A stretch of DNA of 27,771 nucleotides from Lachnospiraceae bacterium UBA7027 (GTDB taxonomy: Bacteria; Bacillota; Clostridia; Lachnospirales; Lachnospiraceae). Under the pieces are notes generated by a model that did no database searches, had not been told where the DNA came from, and saw nothing but the letters and a program-made list of their open reading frames with translations. Location of the stretch: assembly GCA_002494135.1 (NCBI GenBank), contig DLBG01000089.1, positions 1 to 27,771 on the forward strand. Reading direction: 5' to 3'. Made by a program: the position numbers and the translations under genes. Below are positions 15,606 through 24,170 of this stretch, piece by piece; position 1 is the stretch's first letter; every line of letters starts with the position of its first letter.

Positions 15606-18422
15606 TCAGCCGGAGCCTAACAGCGTCTGCGTGCGGTCAAATGCTTTTTCAAATTCAAAATCATTGATATCATCACGGATCCGGAAAATGATTATTCGGG
15701 TCCGTTCGTTTAATTTATGGGAAAGAATTTCCTCCGCAATCTCAAGCGCTTTCGTATAATCGAGCATTTCCAGCGCATCCTGCAGTTTTTCGAGCAGAAG
15801 ATCCAGTTCTTCAAGCGGCAGTTCGTCTCCGGCGGCCTCTTTTTCCTGCCCGGACAGTTCCACTTTGTTTTCCTCAAGAACATAGCCGATATTTTCCACC
15901 AGATGCTCGTAGTCCCTTAAGAAATCCTGATTCTTCTTTTCAAACTCTTCCATATCCTTGCCGAAAGCAAGAAACTCCATCTCCTTGGCCTGCTCCGACA
16001 AGGCATAGGCCCCGATTCCCAAAGACAGTCCCTTGATGGAATGCGCTTCTCTTCCGTATCCCTCCAGATCGCCGGCATCTGCCATTTCACTCATTCGTTT
16101 TATCTGTTTGCCGCCGTCTTCACAGATAAAGCGAAGCGCCTTTAAGTAACGGATTCTGTCACCACCGTATCGTTTCAGCCCGTCCTCGGCATTGACACCG
16201 GGCAGAATAAAGGACGCTCTTTTCTCCGTATTCTTTTCACGGTCCAGATAAATCAGGTAATCGGCCGGAAGATATTTTACAAGAATCCGTTCGATTTCCT
16301 TTAATTCCATGGGTTTGGCGATATAGTCCTGAAAACCCTTCTCTAAAAACCTCTCCCTTGCTCCAACGACTGCATCCGCCGTCAGGGCGATAATCGGAAT
16401 TCTGCGAATATCCGCGGACATTTTACGAATCTCTTCCGCGGTTTCAATACCGTCAATTCCCGGCATCATCTGGTCCATCAGAATAAGCTGATAGCGGTTG
16501 CCATCCCTTAACATCCGAAGAGCCTCTTCTCCGCTTTCGGCCAGATCAACCCGGATCCGGTAAACATTTAACAGTTCCTTCGTCACTTTGCGGTTTGTCG
16601 AATTATCGTCAACGCAGAGAATTCTTGCCTTCGGCGCAATGAATTCCTCACCCTTTTCTTCTTCCTGCTTTTTACCGGGATCAATCTGCTCAAAATCGCC
16701 GAGCGGTGCGGGATCCCAGATTTGCTGATACACGTAGAAGGTAAAACGGCTGCCCCGGCCGTAAGTACTCTCCACGCTGATTTCGCCGCCCATGCTTTCC
16801 ACCAGACGTTTTGCAATCGCAAGCCCGAGACCGGTTCCCTGTATTTCCATATTTCTTCTTAAATCGCTTCGGCTGAAACTGTCGAACAGATGCGGAATCG
16901 CACTCTCCTTGATTCCGCAGCCGGAGTCTTCCACCACGAAAATCAGCTTCTCTTTTCCTTCCACATCCTCACCGGTTAAGGTTAAGGATACAAAGCCTGA
17001 CTGTGTATACTTAATCGCATTATCAAGCAGGTTTACCAGCACCTGCCGGATGTGTCTGCAGTCTCCGCGCAGCCCTTTCGGAAGGGCGGGATCCACCTGG
17101 ACCGGGAATGCAAGACCTTTTTCGGCAATCCGGTCGGAAAACAGTTTAATGATACGTTTTACGGAAAGACCGAGATCATAGTTTTCCTCCACGCTGTCAA
17201 TCTGTCCGGACTCGATTTTGGAGAAATCAAGAATTCCGCCAATCAAACCGTTTAATACATTGCCTGCCGCCCGGATATCGGTAGCGAGTTCTCTTGTTTC
17301 CGGTGTCTGTTCGGAACGCATCAGAATCTCTGTGGAACCCATAATTGCATTTAACGGGGTCCGGATTTCATGCGACATGTTAGCTAAAAAAATGGATTTT
17401 GCGCGGTTTGCTTTTTCCGCCTCTTCTTTTAATTCAATCAGGCGTTTCGTATTCTCCACTTCGGCGGTTTTATCAATCAGCCAGAGACTGTAACCCTTTA
17501 AGGTTTTCTTATCGTAAAATGAGGAAACGGAAACCCGATACTGCCTTCCGGCGATTTCAATGTCCTTCTGGTTGTAATCGAAAATCGTTTGAATTAACCC
17601 CCCGGAACTCTTACGGTCCTTTAATCCGGGCAGAAGTTCGTAGGCGGTTTTACTGCCGAAAAGCAGGTTCTTCGAAATGTCCACAACAAAATAAATATCG
17701 TTCAGGCTTTCGACGATACTCTCTTTGGCGATATCCGTAGCATCTAAAAGCCGAAACCGGTAGACCATGAAAATCAGATACAGAATGCCGATGGATATGG
17801 ACGCAGGCACGGGATTGAACCCCATGCGTCCGATTCCGAGCGTCCGGTACAGAATATGGGCAACTAAAGGCGGCAGAAAACAGAGCAGAATAAAAAGCAT
17901 GGGAGTCGATTTCGTCTTCTTTTTCCGCCTTGCATCGATAATCGTAAAAACCACAACGGCCGCAATCTGCAGAAAGGTAAAAGCCATGGAAATGTTGCTT
18001 ACGATCCCGTCTTTAAAAATCATATACGGGTACAGACCGTCATCCGCGACGCGATAATCCGCAAAATAAAGTGAATGATATTCCGCGCTGACCGCTAAGA
18101 AGATAAACAGCATATCCACAACCAGAATCGCGAAACGGATTTCCTTGTGAATCGTAATGCGACAGCATCGGGCAATAAAAAACAAAATGAAGCTAATCAG
18201 GTAAATCATACCGATTAACTGCACCTTAATGCTGAAAAGCACAAACTGCTCCGACTCCCCGAGAATTTCCTCGGTATAGCCAAGGATAATCAGGAAGTTG
18301 CTCAAAGACGCCGCGAGCAGATATTTTGATGTGTCATTCCCGCGCTCGGAGAGCATGATTGCAATAAAAATCATGGACATAAGCGTCAGAATGATATGGG
18401 TTGTCACAAGGATTGCATACAT
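15606..18422 (-). CDS. Hybrid sensor histidine kinase: 7TM sensor, HisKA, HATPase, REC, HPt
   Basis: 938 residues. Seven membrane helices (about 4-222) resemble the N-terminal 7TM module of histidine kinases. A PAS-like segment follows (about 235-320), then HisKA with phospho-acceptor H351 (NMSHEIRTPLNAI) and a HATPase with DNAIKY (467-472), the G1 box DSGCGI (499-504) and GTGLGLAI (529-536). A receiver has D605, D606 and phospho-acceptor D650, and the HPt domain has H794 (AHSIKGLS). It can therefore run a His-Asp-His relay within one chain; the final receiver is not adjacent. The start codon has no ribosome site, and a TATAAT lies 6 nt before it (see the promoter entry), so it may be read from a leaderless message. 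No other in-frame start with a ribosome site is visible nearby. Confidence 0.95.
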   Translation of the reverse strand: MYAILVTTHIILTLMSMIFIAIMLSERGNDTSKYLLAASLSNFLIILGYTEEILGESEQFVLFSIKVQLIGMIYLISFILFFIARCCRITIHKEIRFAILVVDMLFIFLAVSAEYHSLYFADYRVADDGLYPYMIFKDGIVSNISMAFTFLQIAAVVVFTIIDARRKKKTKSTPMLFILLCFLPPLVAHILYRTLGIGRMGFNPVPASISIGILYLIFMVYRFRLLDATDIAKESIVESLNDIYFVVDISKNLLFGSKTAYELLPGLKDRKSSGGLIQTIFDYNQKDIEIAGRQYRVSVSSFYDKKTLKGYSLWLIDKTAEVENTKRLIELKEEAEKANRAKSIFLANMSHEIRTPLNAIMGSTEILMRSEQTPETRELATDIRAAGNVLNGLIGGILDFSKIESGQIDSVEENYDLGLSVKRIIKLFSDRIAEKGLAFPVQVDPALPKGLRGDCRHIRQVLVNLLDNAIKYTQSGFVSLTLTGEDVEGKEKLIFVVEDSGCGIKESAIPHLFDSFSRSDLRRNMEIQGTGLGLAIAKRLVESMGGEISVESTYGRGSRFTFYVYQQIWDPAPLGDFEQIDPGKKQEEEKGEEFIAPKARILCVDDNSTNRKVTKELLNVYRIRVDLAESGEEALRMLRDGNRYQLILMDQMMPGIDGIETAEEIRKMSADIRRIPIIALTADAVVGARERFLEKGFQDYIAKPMELKEIERILVKYLPADYLIYLDREKNTEKRASFILPGVNAEDGLKRYGGDRIRYLKALRFICEDGGKQIKRMSEMADAGDLEGYGREAHSIKGLSLGIGAYALSEQAKEMEFLAFGKDMEEFEKKNQDFLRDYEHLVENIGYVLEENKVELSGQEKEAAGDELPLEELDLLLEKLQDALEMLDYTKALEIAEEILSHKLNERTRIIIFRIRDDINDFEFEKAFDRTQTLLGSG

Positions 18423-18428
18423 GAGAAT

Positions 18429-18457
18429 ATTATACGAAAAAGAATTGGAAGAAACAA
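18429..18457 (-). promoter_or_regulatory. Candidate promoter abutting the histidine kinase start codon
   Basis: On the minus strand TTGTTT, exactly 17 bp, and a perfect TATAAT are followed by ATTCTC and then the ATG. Transcription would start at or next to the A of the start codon, giving a leaderless mRNA. This agrees with the missing Shine-Dalgarno sequence. The match may be chance in a T-rich stretch. Confidence 0.5.
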
Positions 18458-18460
18458 GAA

Positions 18461-18482
18461 CCCCGAGGCTGCTGCCTCGGGG
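18461..18482 (-). terminator. Strong GC-rich hairpin between the kinase-like gene and the histidine kinase gene
   Basis: Perfect 9-bp stem CCCCGAGGC/GCCTCGGGG with a 4-nt loop. On the minus strand it is followed by TTCTTGTTTCTT, a broken T tract. It probably terminates the GNAT/kinase-like operon about 200 bp after its stop. Alternatively it is a leader element of the histidine kinase gene if transcription starts further upstream. Confidence 0.6.
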
Positions 18483-18678
18483 CTCCTGTTTGTGTAAAAG
18501 GGGAATTCTTTCGGAATCGTAATTAGTTAATTACTAATTCTGTTTGTATTATATTGCGTTTTTTTATTAAAATCTATAACTATATTGAAAAATTATAGCA
18601 ATATATTGCTCAAACAGCATTTTCTTTTGCATTTTGTCCAACACGTAGTCCAACAAATTCAGGCGGATCCGATTCTTT
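18483..18678. other. AT-rich intergenic region with inverted repeats and a GTTGGAC pair
   Basis: No gene is seen. The stretch holds an inverted repeat AATTAGT-N5-ACTAATT (18521-18539) and a perfect 14-base palindrome AGCAATATATTGCT (18597-18610), which runs on the minus strand into a TATAAT (18592-18597). It also holds two GTTGGAC heptamers 12 bp apart (18636-18642 and 18648-18654). Together they suggest a regulatory region for the histidine kinase gene downstream, but no complete -35/-10 pair could be fixed there. Confidence 0.5.
18636..18654 (-). promoter_or_regulatory. Third tandem GTTGGAC element (12-bp period)
   Basis: GTTGGAC-TACGT-GTTGGAC on the minus strand, 24 bp behind the stop of the kinase-like gene and 214 bp before the histidine kinase start. 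The spacer is 5 nt rather than 4, and there is no -10 hexamer 9 nt downstream. It may be a regulator site working at a distance, or a relic. Confidence 0.45.
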
Positions 18679-21600
18679 TCAGTGCTTTCCGGGAACAGGT
18701 CCTCCCTGCTGCTTGATTTCCGTTTTTTTGTTCTCTCCAACCTTCGGACCGTCTGCCTGCGGATTCTTAACTTCGCTTGCTTTCACTTCGGGAGCCTTCA
18801 CTTCGGGTTTTAATCCGGCGTTCTTTACGGCATTCTGAAGTTCGGCGGAGATGCCGGGATTCTTCTTAATGAATGCGGCAAATGCCTTCTCTGCATTTAA
18901 TTCCACACCGAACTGTTTTGCCATGCTCTCGGTCTTTCTTGCGTATTTAGCAATCTTTTCCGCATTGGGTTCAGGCTCGGTAAGTTTCTTGAAGACATCC
19001 GTCATGGTATGCTCAAGGGCCTTTTCGTTCATCAGCTTAAAGCTGGCCGTATCAAACTTCTTAAAGGACTGATCGGCAAACTTCTTATCGATGGCCGAAT
19101 CGATTTTCGCCTTGTACATTTTACCTACCGTGGAATCCAGTACCTTCTGGTATCCCTCTTTTGCTTTTCCGAGATTTGTCATCAGTTTATGTGCCGTTTC
19201 AAGAGAAAGCGGATTTTCGTACTGATCGGTCTGATACACAAGGGAATTTAAGAACAGTGCGTTCCATACCTTACCGGAGAGTTCTTCCTTGCTTCGAATC
19301 GCTTTGTGGGCAATGTTATAAATCTCGTCCTCTCTGCAGCAGCGGATGTATTCTTTTCCGTTTTCCGCATTGGCCAGACCGTCTTTGGTATTGTTATTGT
19401 CGTATACTTTGTTCTGCTTCTCTTCCGGTTTGTATTTCCAACGTTTCTCATCGTTTTTGATGTATTCGTTGTAATTCTGTGCGGCCTTCTTTTCGTTTTC
19501 ATCCATCAAATCGGTGAATTTAACGGTCTGCATCTTTCCGTCAACCTTCATCTTAAAGCTCTGTCCGCAGAGGAAATTCTCATTGTCCACCGCAAGATAG
19601 GTCTTGCCGGGATCGATTGCATAATCGGTTAACTTGCCGATTTTCTTGTAATCTTCTTTTTCGAGGAAGAATTTGGCTCTCGGATCGGGAAGTTTCCATC
19701 CTGCTGCCTTATAGAATAACTCTGCCTTGGTCTTTGCAATTTCGATATCCTTAAGCATCTCACGGTCACGTTCTGCAAGCGCTTTAATCTTTTCATCGGA
19801 AAGGCCGGTTTCCTTCAGTTTCCGGACTTCTTCGGAATTCGGATCCGCATATGCATTCACCTTTTTCTGAAGTGCCTGATGTGCTTCGTTATCATAGTGA
19901 AGCATATTCGGAATCACAAGATTTCCGCTTCCGTCCATCAACTGCTTAATTGCCTGGTAATTCTCGTTCTGGAACATGATTCGGTTATCCAGTGTATCGC
20001 CGTAAGCCACATCATGGAGAAAGATAATACTCTTGATATAGGCATCGAACTCCGAATAAAAGCTTCCTGTGGTTCTCATCACAGAGAAATCGAACTGTTT
20101 ATCCAGTTTCTTTAATTCGTCAATTGCCTTGGCCAGTTCTATTCTTTCTTCGTAAGTAAGCTGTTTTTTCAGGGCTTTATCCGTAAAATCCCTCGGTTTT
20201 ATATTTTTCAGGCTGTCCCTGAATTCACCGTTTTTAACCTTCTCGGGATCCCCGGCTAACCAGTTCTTCTGAATCACATTGGAAATACGGATCAGTTTCT
20301 CAACCGCATATCTGGAATAGCAGTCTTTTGCATCTTCGGGATCGAACTTAATTCCCATTTCCTCCATTTCTTTCTGCATCGACTTTTTGTCATTTTCCGA
20401 GATTGCATTCGGATTACGGAAGGCAACGTCATGCATTCCCTGCGTGGAAAATCCCATACTATAGGCTGAATCATTGTTCAGCATAAGCTTCCATATCGCA
20501 GTGGGACCATATCCCAAATGCTCTTCCCTGAGTACAAAATTCGTACTGCCAAGCCTGATGGCAGGCGTTTCGGCCTTTTTTTCCGGGGAAACGGTATCGA
20601 TGCCGAAGAAATTACCGAGCACATATTTGTAAAGAGCGGATCCCTTCGTAATCTTGGTATTCATGGAAGGAAGGAACTGCACTCTTTCCGGATCTTTTTC
20701 GAATGCTTTCTCCAGTGAAATCGCATCGAAAGACATATCGTTATCGTATGCTTTCACGGACTTAATGGTAATGGTCTTCGTCTTTTCGTCCCTGTCTACC
20801 TCGCACTTGAAATTACGTCCGTGACGGTCCTTCTGAAGACAAAGGGTATCAATCGCATGCAGCCTCATAAGGTCGCGGATTGCCTCGGAAGAATAGGAAA
20901 TCTTCATACCGTTTTTCTCCGCTTCCTTCATCAAATCCACAAGTTCCGTTCCGGGAGCTTCTTCGCAGAGGGTACAAAGCTGGTTTACTTCGGTACCGTC
21001 ACGTCTTGTGAATTTTACCATTGCGGTACGGGACTTGGTAATAACATCGTCAAAGCCCAACTGTTCCGCCACGCGGGAAGTCGCGGTATTGTTAACCGCA
21101 GCCTTGTCCGTACCGGTCTGAATGGACTGGGCGCTCATCTGGCCGAAAAGTTCCACTTCCTTACCCATGGTAACGCGGAACAGGGTTTCGAGTTCTTTGG
21201 CATCCATGCCTTCAATGGCCTTTAAGAACACCTTGTGTTCATTCGCATCGAGACCCATTTTCTCAGTCAGCCACTCCTGGATAGTCATTTCCTTGAATTT
21301 ATCCTTAATATTCTCGCCGGGTTTATAATTCGGATCGGCCATAAGTACGCTCTTTGCATACTTCAGTGCAGCAAGACGAAGCGGGTCGTTTTTGGCGTTC
21401 GCGATTTCCGTGTCGATATCACCGAAACTATCGCTCTGGATAAAATGGGCAGCGAGGTTGTTTATTTCAAACTTTCTGAAAATATCATCAAAGTTATGCG
21501 CAAAAAGTTTATAGGTTGCCTCTTCCTTTGCGCTTCTTTTATCATCGGACGTCGCTTCGAGGTCTTTGGAAAGCGCATCCAGAACCTTCATACCGTTCTG

Positions 21601-22557
21601 GTAATCCTTATCGCTGATCTTCAATAGTCTCTCTTCCACCGGCTTGTCGTCTTCTCCGGGATGAGGAGCTTTATTGAAATTTTTGTTGTTTAAACTGGTC
21701 TCCAGCTGTTTATAACGGCGGCTTAAGAATCCTCCGATATTTTCGTTTAAGAAGGGAAGGTTCTCTTTTAAGTAATAGAATTTGCCGTCGCTGGCTTTTA
21801 AACGGACTCTGTAAACATCGGTAGAGTTACCCTGATTCTGCCATTCGGAAATATCCACTTCGCTGGAAGTAACCTGGTTTACAAGGTTATGGGAATTCAG
21901 CTGCTGCTTTGTTTCGGGTGTCATATGATCAAAATCAACGGCACCTTCTTTCACGGCATCCACAAGACTCTTGGAATCGAGTTTCATCTGCTTTACACGC
22001 TTCAAAAGCGCTGCAACGCGGTTCTTTCTGCGGATTCCGGGACGGCTGGAAGGATTCTTTACCTTGCAGTAATTCTCGGCTGCGGTAATGAATTCATCGT
22101 AAGCCGCATCCAGTCTTGCCTGATATTTTTCAGCCTTGAAGGATCCGTTTTCGAAATACTGTTCCAAAGACTCGTTTAAAACACTGTTTAACGCATTCAT
22201 GGATTTCTTCACCCAGTCCATTTCGGGGGAAGCTTTCTTAAAGAGTCTCCAGTCCTTATCCAGAACGGAACTTCCGTTTACCACGAATTTATCGAGCTGT
22301 TCGTTCCGTACTTTGAAATCATTGTTGGTGACTTCTCTGTTTAAGGCATCCTTCGCTTCGTTGCGTCTGGTCTTCTGAACGTTTTCACTTTCGTTTGCTC
22401 TGTCCTGCGAAAGCTTAAACTTTTCCTGCGCCAGTTCCAGGGGATAAACGATATAGTAACCGCCGTTTAATCTGACGGCTCTTTTCTTCAGGTCATCACT
22501 CAGCGCTGCATATGCCTGCTCGTTAATCAGTTTGTTATGCTTTTTGGTCTCAGCCAT
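18679..22557 (-). CDS. Giant protein (1292 aa) with PI3/4-kinase-like or HipA-like kinase core
   Basis: No exact family is recognised. In the middle lies a pattern like PI3/4-kinase-fold and HipA-type kinases. K264 (FYYLKEN) is a candidate ATP-binding lysine. NNTATSRVAEQLGF (489-502) resembles the helix after it. D577-R-H-x2-N582 (KDRHGRN) matches the catalytic loop DRHxxN, and AYDNDMSF (603-610) the metal-binding Asp segment. The spacing between K264 and the catalytic loop is long, so a large insertion is implied. The flanks are Lys/Glu-rich and helical. The C-terminus (DGPKVG, then GGPVPGKH) is reminiscent of the EGPKMGGPxK tails of the other two giant proteins. There is no signal peptide or membrane helix. 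The ATG at 22557 has AGGAGG 8 nt upstream and lies 22 bp behind the GNAT-like gene. Whether it phosphorylates protein, lipid or nothing is open. Confidence 0.85.
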   Translation of the reverse strand: MAETKKHNKLINEQAYAALSDDLKKRAVRLNGGYYIVYPLELAQEKFKLSQDRANESENVQKTRRNEAKDALNREVTNNDFKVRNEQLDKFVVNGSSVLDKDWRLFKKASPEMDWVKKSMNALNSVLNESLEQYFENGSFKAEKYQARLDAAYDEFITAAENYCKVKNPSSRPGIRRKNRVAALLKRVKQMKLDSKSLVDAVKEGAVDFDHMTPETKQQLNSHNLVNQVTSSEVDISEWQNQGNSTDVYRVRLKASDGKFYYLKENLPFLNENIGGFLSRRYKQLETSLNNKNFNKAPHPGEDDKPVEERLLKISDKDYQNGMKVLDALSKDLEATSDDKRSAKEEATYKLFAHNFDDIFRKFEINNLAAHFIQSDSFGDIDTEIANAKNDPLRLAALKYAKSVLMADPNYKPGENIKDKFKEMTIQEWLTEKMGLDANEHKVFLKAIEGMDAKELETLFRVTMGKEVELFGQMSAQSIQTGTDKAAVNNTATSRVAEQLGFDDVITKSRTAMVKFTRRDGTEVNQLCTLCEEAPGTELVDLMKEAEKNGMKISYSSEAIRDLMRLHAIDTLCLQKDRHGRNFKCEVDRDEKTKTITIKSVKAYDNDMSFDAISLEKAFEKDPERVQFLPSMNTKITKGSALYKYVLGNFFGIDTVSPEKKAETPAIRLGSTNFVLREEHLGYGPTAIWKLMLNNDSAYSMGFSTQGMHDVAFRNPNAISENDKKSMQKEMEEMGIKFDPEDAKDCYSRYAVEKLIRISNVIQKNWLAGDPEKVKNGEFRDSLKNIKPRDFTDKALKKQLTYEERIELAKAIDELKKLDKQFDFSVMRTTGSFYSEFDAYIKSIIFLHDVAYGDTLDNRIMFQNENYQAIKQLMDGSGNLVIPNMLHYDNEAHQALQKKVNAYADPNSEEVRKLKETGLSDEKIKALAERDREMLKDIEIAKTKAELFYKAAGWKLPDPRAKFFLEKEDYKKIGKLTDYAIDPGKTYLAVDNENFLCGQSFKMKVDGKMQTVKFTDLMDENEKKAAQNYNEYIKNDEKRWKYKPEEKQNKVYDNNNTKDGLANAENGKEYIRCCREDEIYNIAHKAIRSKEELSGKVWNALFLNSLVYQTDQYENPLSLETAHKLMTNLGKAKEGYQKVLDSTVGKMYKAKIDSAIDKKFADQSFKKFDTASFKLMNEKALEHTMTDVFKKLTEPEPNAEKIAKYARKTESMAKQFGVELNAEKAFAAFIKKNPGISAELQNAVKNAGLKPEVKAPEVKASEVKNPQADGPKVGENKKTEIKQQGGPVPGKH

Positions 22558-22579
22558 GATTCTTTCCTCCTAAACCCGA

Positions 22580-23155
22580 TTATTCCTCAATGGGAACACC
22601 GCTGAAGTATTCCACTCCCGTCGCCACAAACTTCGTCGGGAATTTTTCATATTCCTTCTCTATCTTCTCTGCACGGAATGCATCATTTGCATCTTCGTTT
22701 TCCATGTTCAGATAATTCTCTACATCTGCGGTAAGCTCAAAGACTCTGATTCCGTCCACTTCCTTGATTTCCGCATCTCCGAAAGCAAATTCAAAGAAGA
22801 ATTCGTAGGCTTCGCTTTCCGTTCTGTATTCATCCTGTTCCACGGAGGGAATCTGGATGACAACGGTTTCGAGTCCGTTTTCGTTTGCGGTTGCAAAAAG
22901 TGCATCCATCATTTTGCTTCCGGCTTCTTTATAACGGAAATCCGGATCTACCCACACCCACTTAACAACGAATTCCTCGTCTTCCAAGGCTACCAGGGTA
23001 ATGCCTGCCGCTTCCAGACCGTTCTTGTCCGCTTCCACTGCACCGATCATAAATGAGCAGCCGTCTGCCAGCATTCCTTCAAATTCCTTGGGTACAAATC
23101 CTCTGAATTGATTTCTGACTTCTTCATCCGCGTCATTTAAAACGATTACTCTCAT
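22580..23155 (-). CDS. GNAT-family acetyltransferase-like protein (191 aa)
   Basis: Residues about 30-125 follow the GNAT order. A beta strand pair (SFMIGAVEAD, AAGITLVALEDE) leads to VKWVWVDPDFR, then R74-Y-K-E-A-G79-S as a weak form of the acetyl-CoA motif (R/Q-x2-G-x-G/A). A helix (KMMDALFATANENG) and ETVVIQIP follow. The protein is very acidic and the CoA loop is imperfect, so activity is uncertain. The C-terminal 60 residues are not recognised. The ATG has AGGAGG 5 nt upstream. It is the first gene of an operon with the giant kinase-like protein, behind a promoter with tandem GTTGGAC boxes. Pairing of an acetyltransferase with a kinase-like protein suggests protein modification, but this is inference. 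Confidence 0.8.
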   Translation of the reverse strand: MRVIVLNDADEEVRNQFRGFVPKEFEGMLADGCSFMIGAVEADKNGLEAAGITLVALEDEEFVVKWVWVDPDFRYKEAGSKMMDALFATANENGLETVVIQIPSVEQDEYRTESEAYEFFFEFAFGDAEIKEVDGIRVFELTADVENYLNMENEDANDAFRAEKIEKEYEKFPTKFVATGVEYFSGVPIEE

Positions 23156-23218
23156 AAAAACCTCCTAATCCTGTTGCTCTACACCCGTTTTCTGCCCTTT
23201 TCAACCGGGTACAATCAA

Positions 23219-23251
23219 TTAATAACATGCCCCGTCCAACAAAAGTCCAAC
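23219..23251 (-). promoter_or_regulatory. Tandem GTTGGAC box plus -10-like hexamer of the GNAT/kinase-like operon
   Basis: GTTGGAC at 23251-23245 and 23240-23234 on the minus strand: 11-bp period, 4-nt spacer TTTT. Nine nt later comes TATTAA (23224-23219). Spacing matches the copy before the 1439-residue gene. An A/T-run region (23262-23293) stands directly upstream and could act as an UP element. The predicted leader is about 57 nt. Confidence 0.6.
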
Positions 23252-23291
23252 AAAAACCAGACTTTTTTTAAAAATTTTAAAAATATTTTTT

Positions 23292-24104
23292 TCAATCCGT
23301 TCCGCAGGTAAATAAACAGCCGTCAAATTCGCCGTTTTGGCCGATTCCGGCCGAAGTGATAAAAAGCGTATGTTCATCCGTAAAGCAGCACGAGGACGGC
23401 TGTTTTGCGGGAACTTCGATTACCGCCAGCAGTTCTCCGCTTCTTCCGTCATGTTTTTCAATCCGGTTTCCGCCCCAGACCGCAAGCCACAGATTGTCGT
23501 CTTTGTCGATACACATGCCGTCCGGTACTCCGTTTTTCACCGTAAACAGAATCCTGCGGTTTGAAATTCCGCCGCCCGGTCTGTCATAATCGTAAACGAA
23601 TACCGCATGCTCCAGGGAATCCGCAAAATAAAATTTCCTTTCATCCGATGACCAGGCCATACCGTTTGCGATCTTCGTATTCTCCTGCAGGCAGGTCACC
23701 TTTCCGTTTTCGTAACAAAAAAGCGCCCCCTCTGCCGGATGATCGTCATCCGCCACGGAAGCACCGAAAAAAATTCTTCCGGCGGGATCCGCCTTGGCAT
23801 CGTTGGAGCGCCAGTATGATTTAAATATTCCGTTCAGGGGACAGACAAGTCCTGCCCTGTCGTTTTCGTATAAATAAAGCCCGTCTTTCGCCGCTAAAAT
23901 AAAGCCGTCGGAATCCGGAAGCGGAACGGCCGCACCCAGCGGCTGCCCCAGGGTAAAATGTTTCTTTGTTCCGTCCTCAAGCGTCCACAGTTCTCCCTTT
24001 ACAATATCCACCCAGGAATAGCGGTTACGCTTTGCATCATAGAACGGACTTTCTCCGAGAAGGTATTTCCCGTCGTCAAACAGTTCTGCTTTGTATGTCT
24101 TCAT
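23292..24104 (-). CDS. SMP-30/gluconolactonase/LRE-family protein
   Basis: 270 residues forming the six-bladed propeller typical of SMP-30/gluconolactonase enzymes, which hydrolyse sugar lactones or related esters with one divalent metal. Expected metal ligands are visible: E18 (LGESP), N147 (IANGMA) and D195 (VPDGMCID). N101-D102 (SNDAKADPAGRIFFG) is the conserved substrate-side pair, and D200 follows. The ATG at 24104 is preferred over a GTG at 24110, because the AAGGGGG ribosome site lies 8 nt from the ATG but only 2 nt from the GTG. It lies 66 bp behind the HPt gene with no clear terminator between, so it may be the last gene of the signalling operon. The substrate is not predictable. Confidence 0.92.
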   Translation of the reverse strand: MKTYKAELFDDGKYLLGESPFYDAKRNRYSWVDIVKGELWTLEDGTKKHFTLGQPLGAAVPLPDSDGFILAAKDGLYLYENDRAGLVCPLNGIFKSYWRSNDAKADPAGRIFFGASVADDDHPAEGALFCYENGKVTCLQENTKIANGMAWSSDERKFYFADSLEHAVFVYDYDRPGGGISNRRILFTVKNGVPDGMCIDKDDNLWLAVWGGNRIEKHDGRSGELLAVIEVPAKQPSSCCFTDEHTLFITSAGIGQNGEFDGCLFTCGTD

Positions 24105-24170
24105 CCGCACAGCCCCCTTCTTTTAACCGGACCCGGCAAAAACTTCCGCCGTTTTTAAGCTTTTCAGACC

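Noticed and set aside
18679..22557. Calling the kinase-like protein a HipA toxin
   Set aside because: Length, sequence context and lack of a HipB-like partner do not fit HipA; only the general kinase-fold pattern is supported.
23262..23293. A/T-run stretch as terminator of the SMP-30-like gene
   Set aside because: It forms only A-T pairs and lacks a GC stem, so intrinsic termination cannot be supported; an UP-like role for the next promoter is equally possible.
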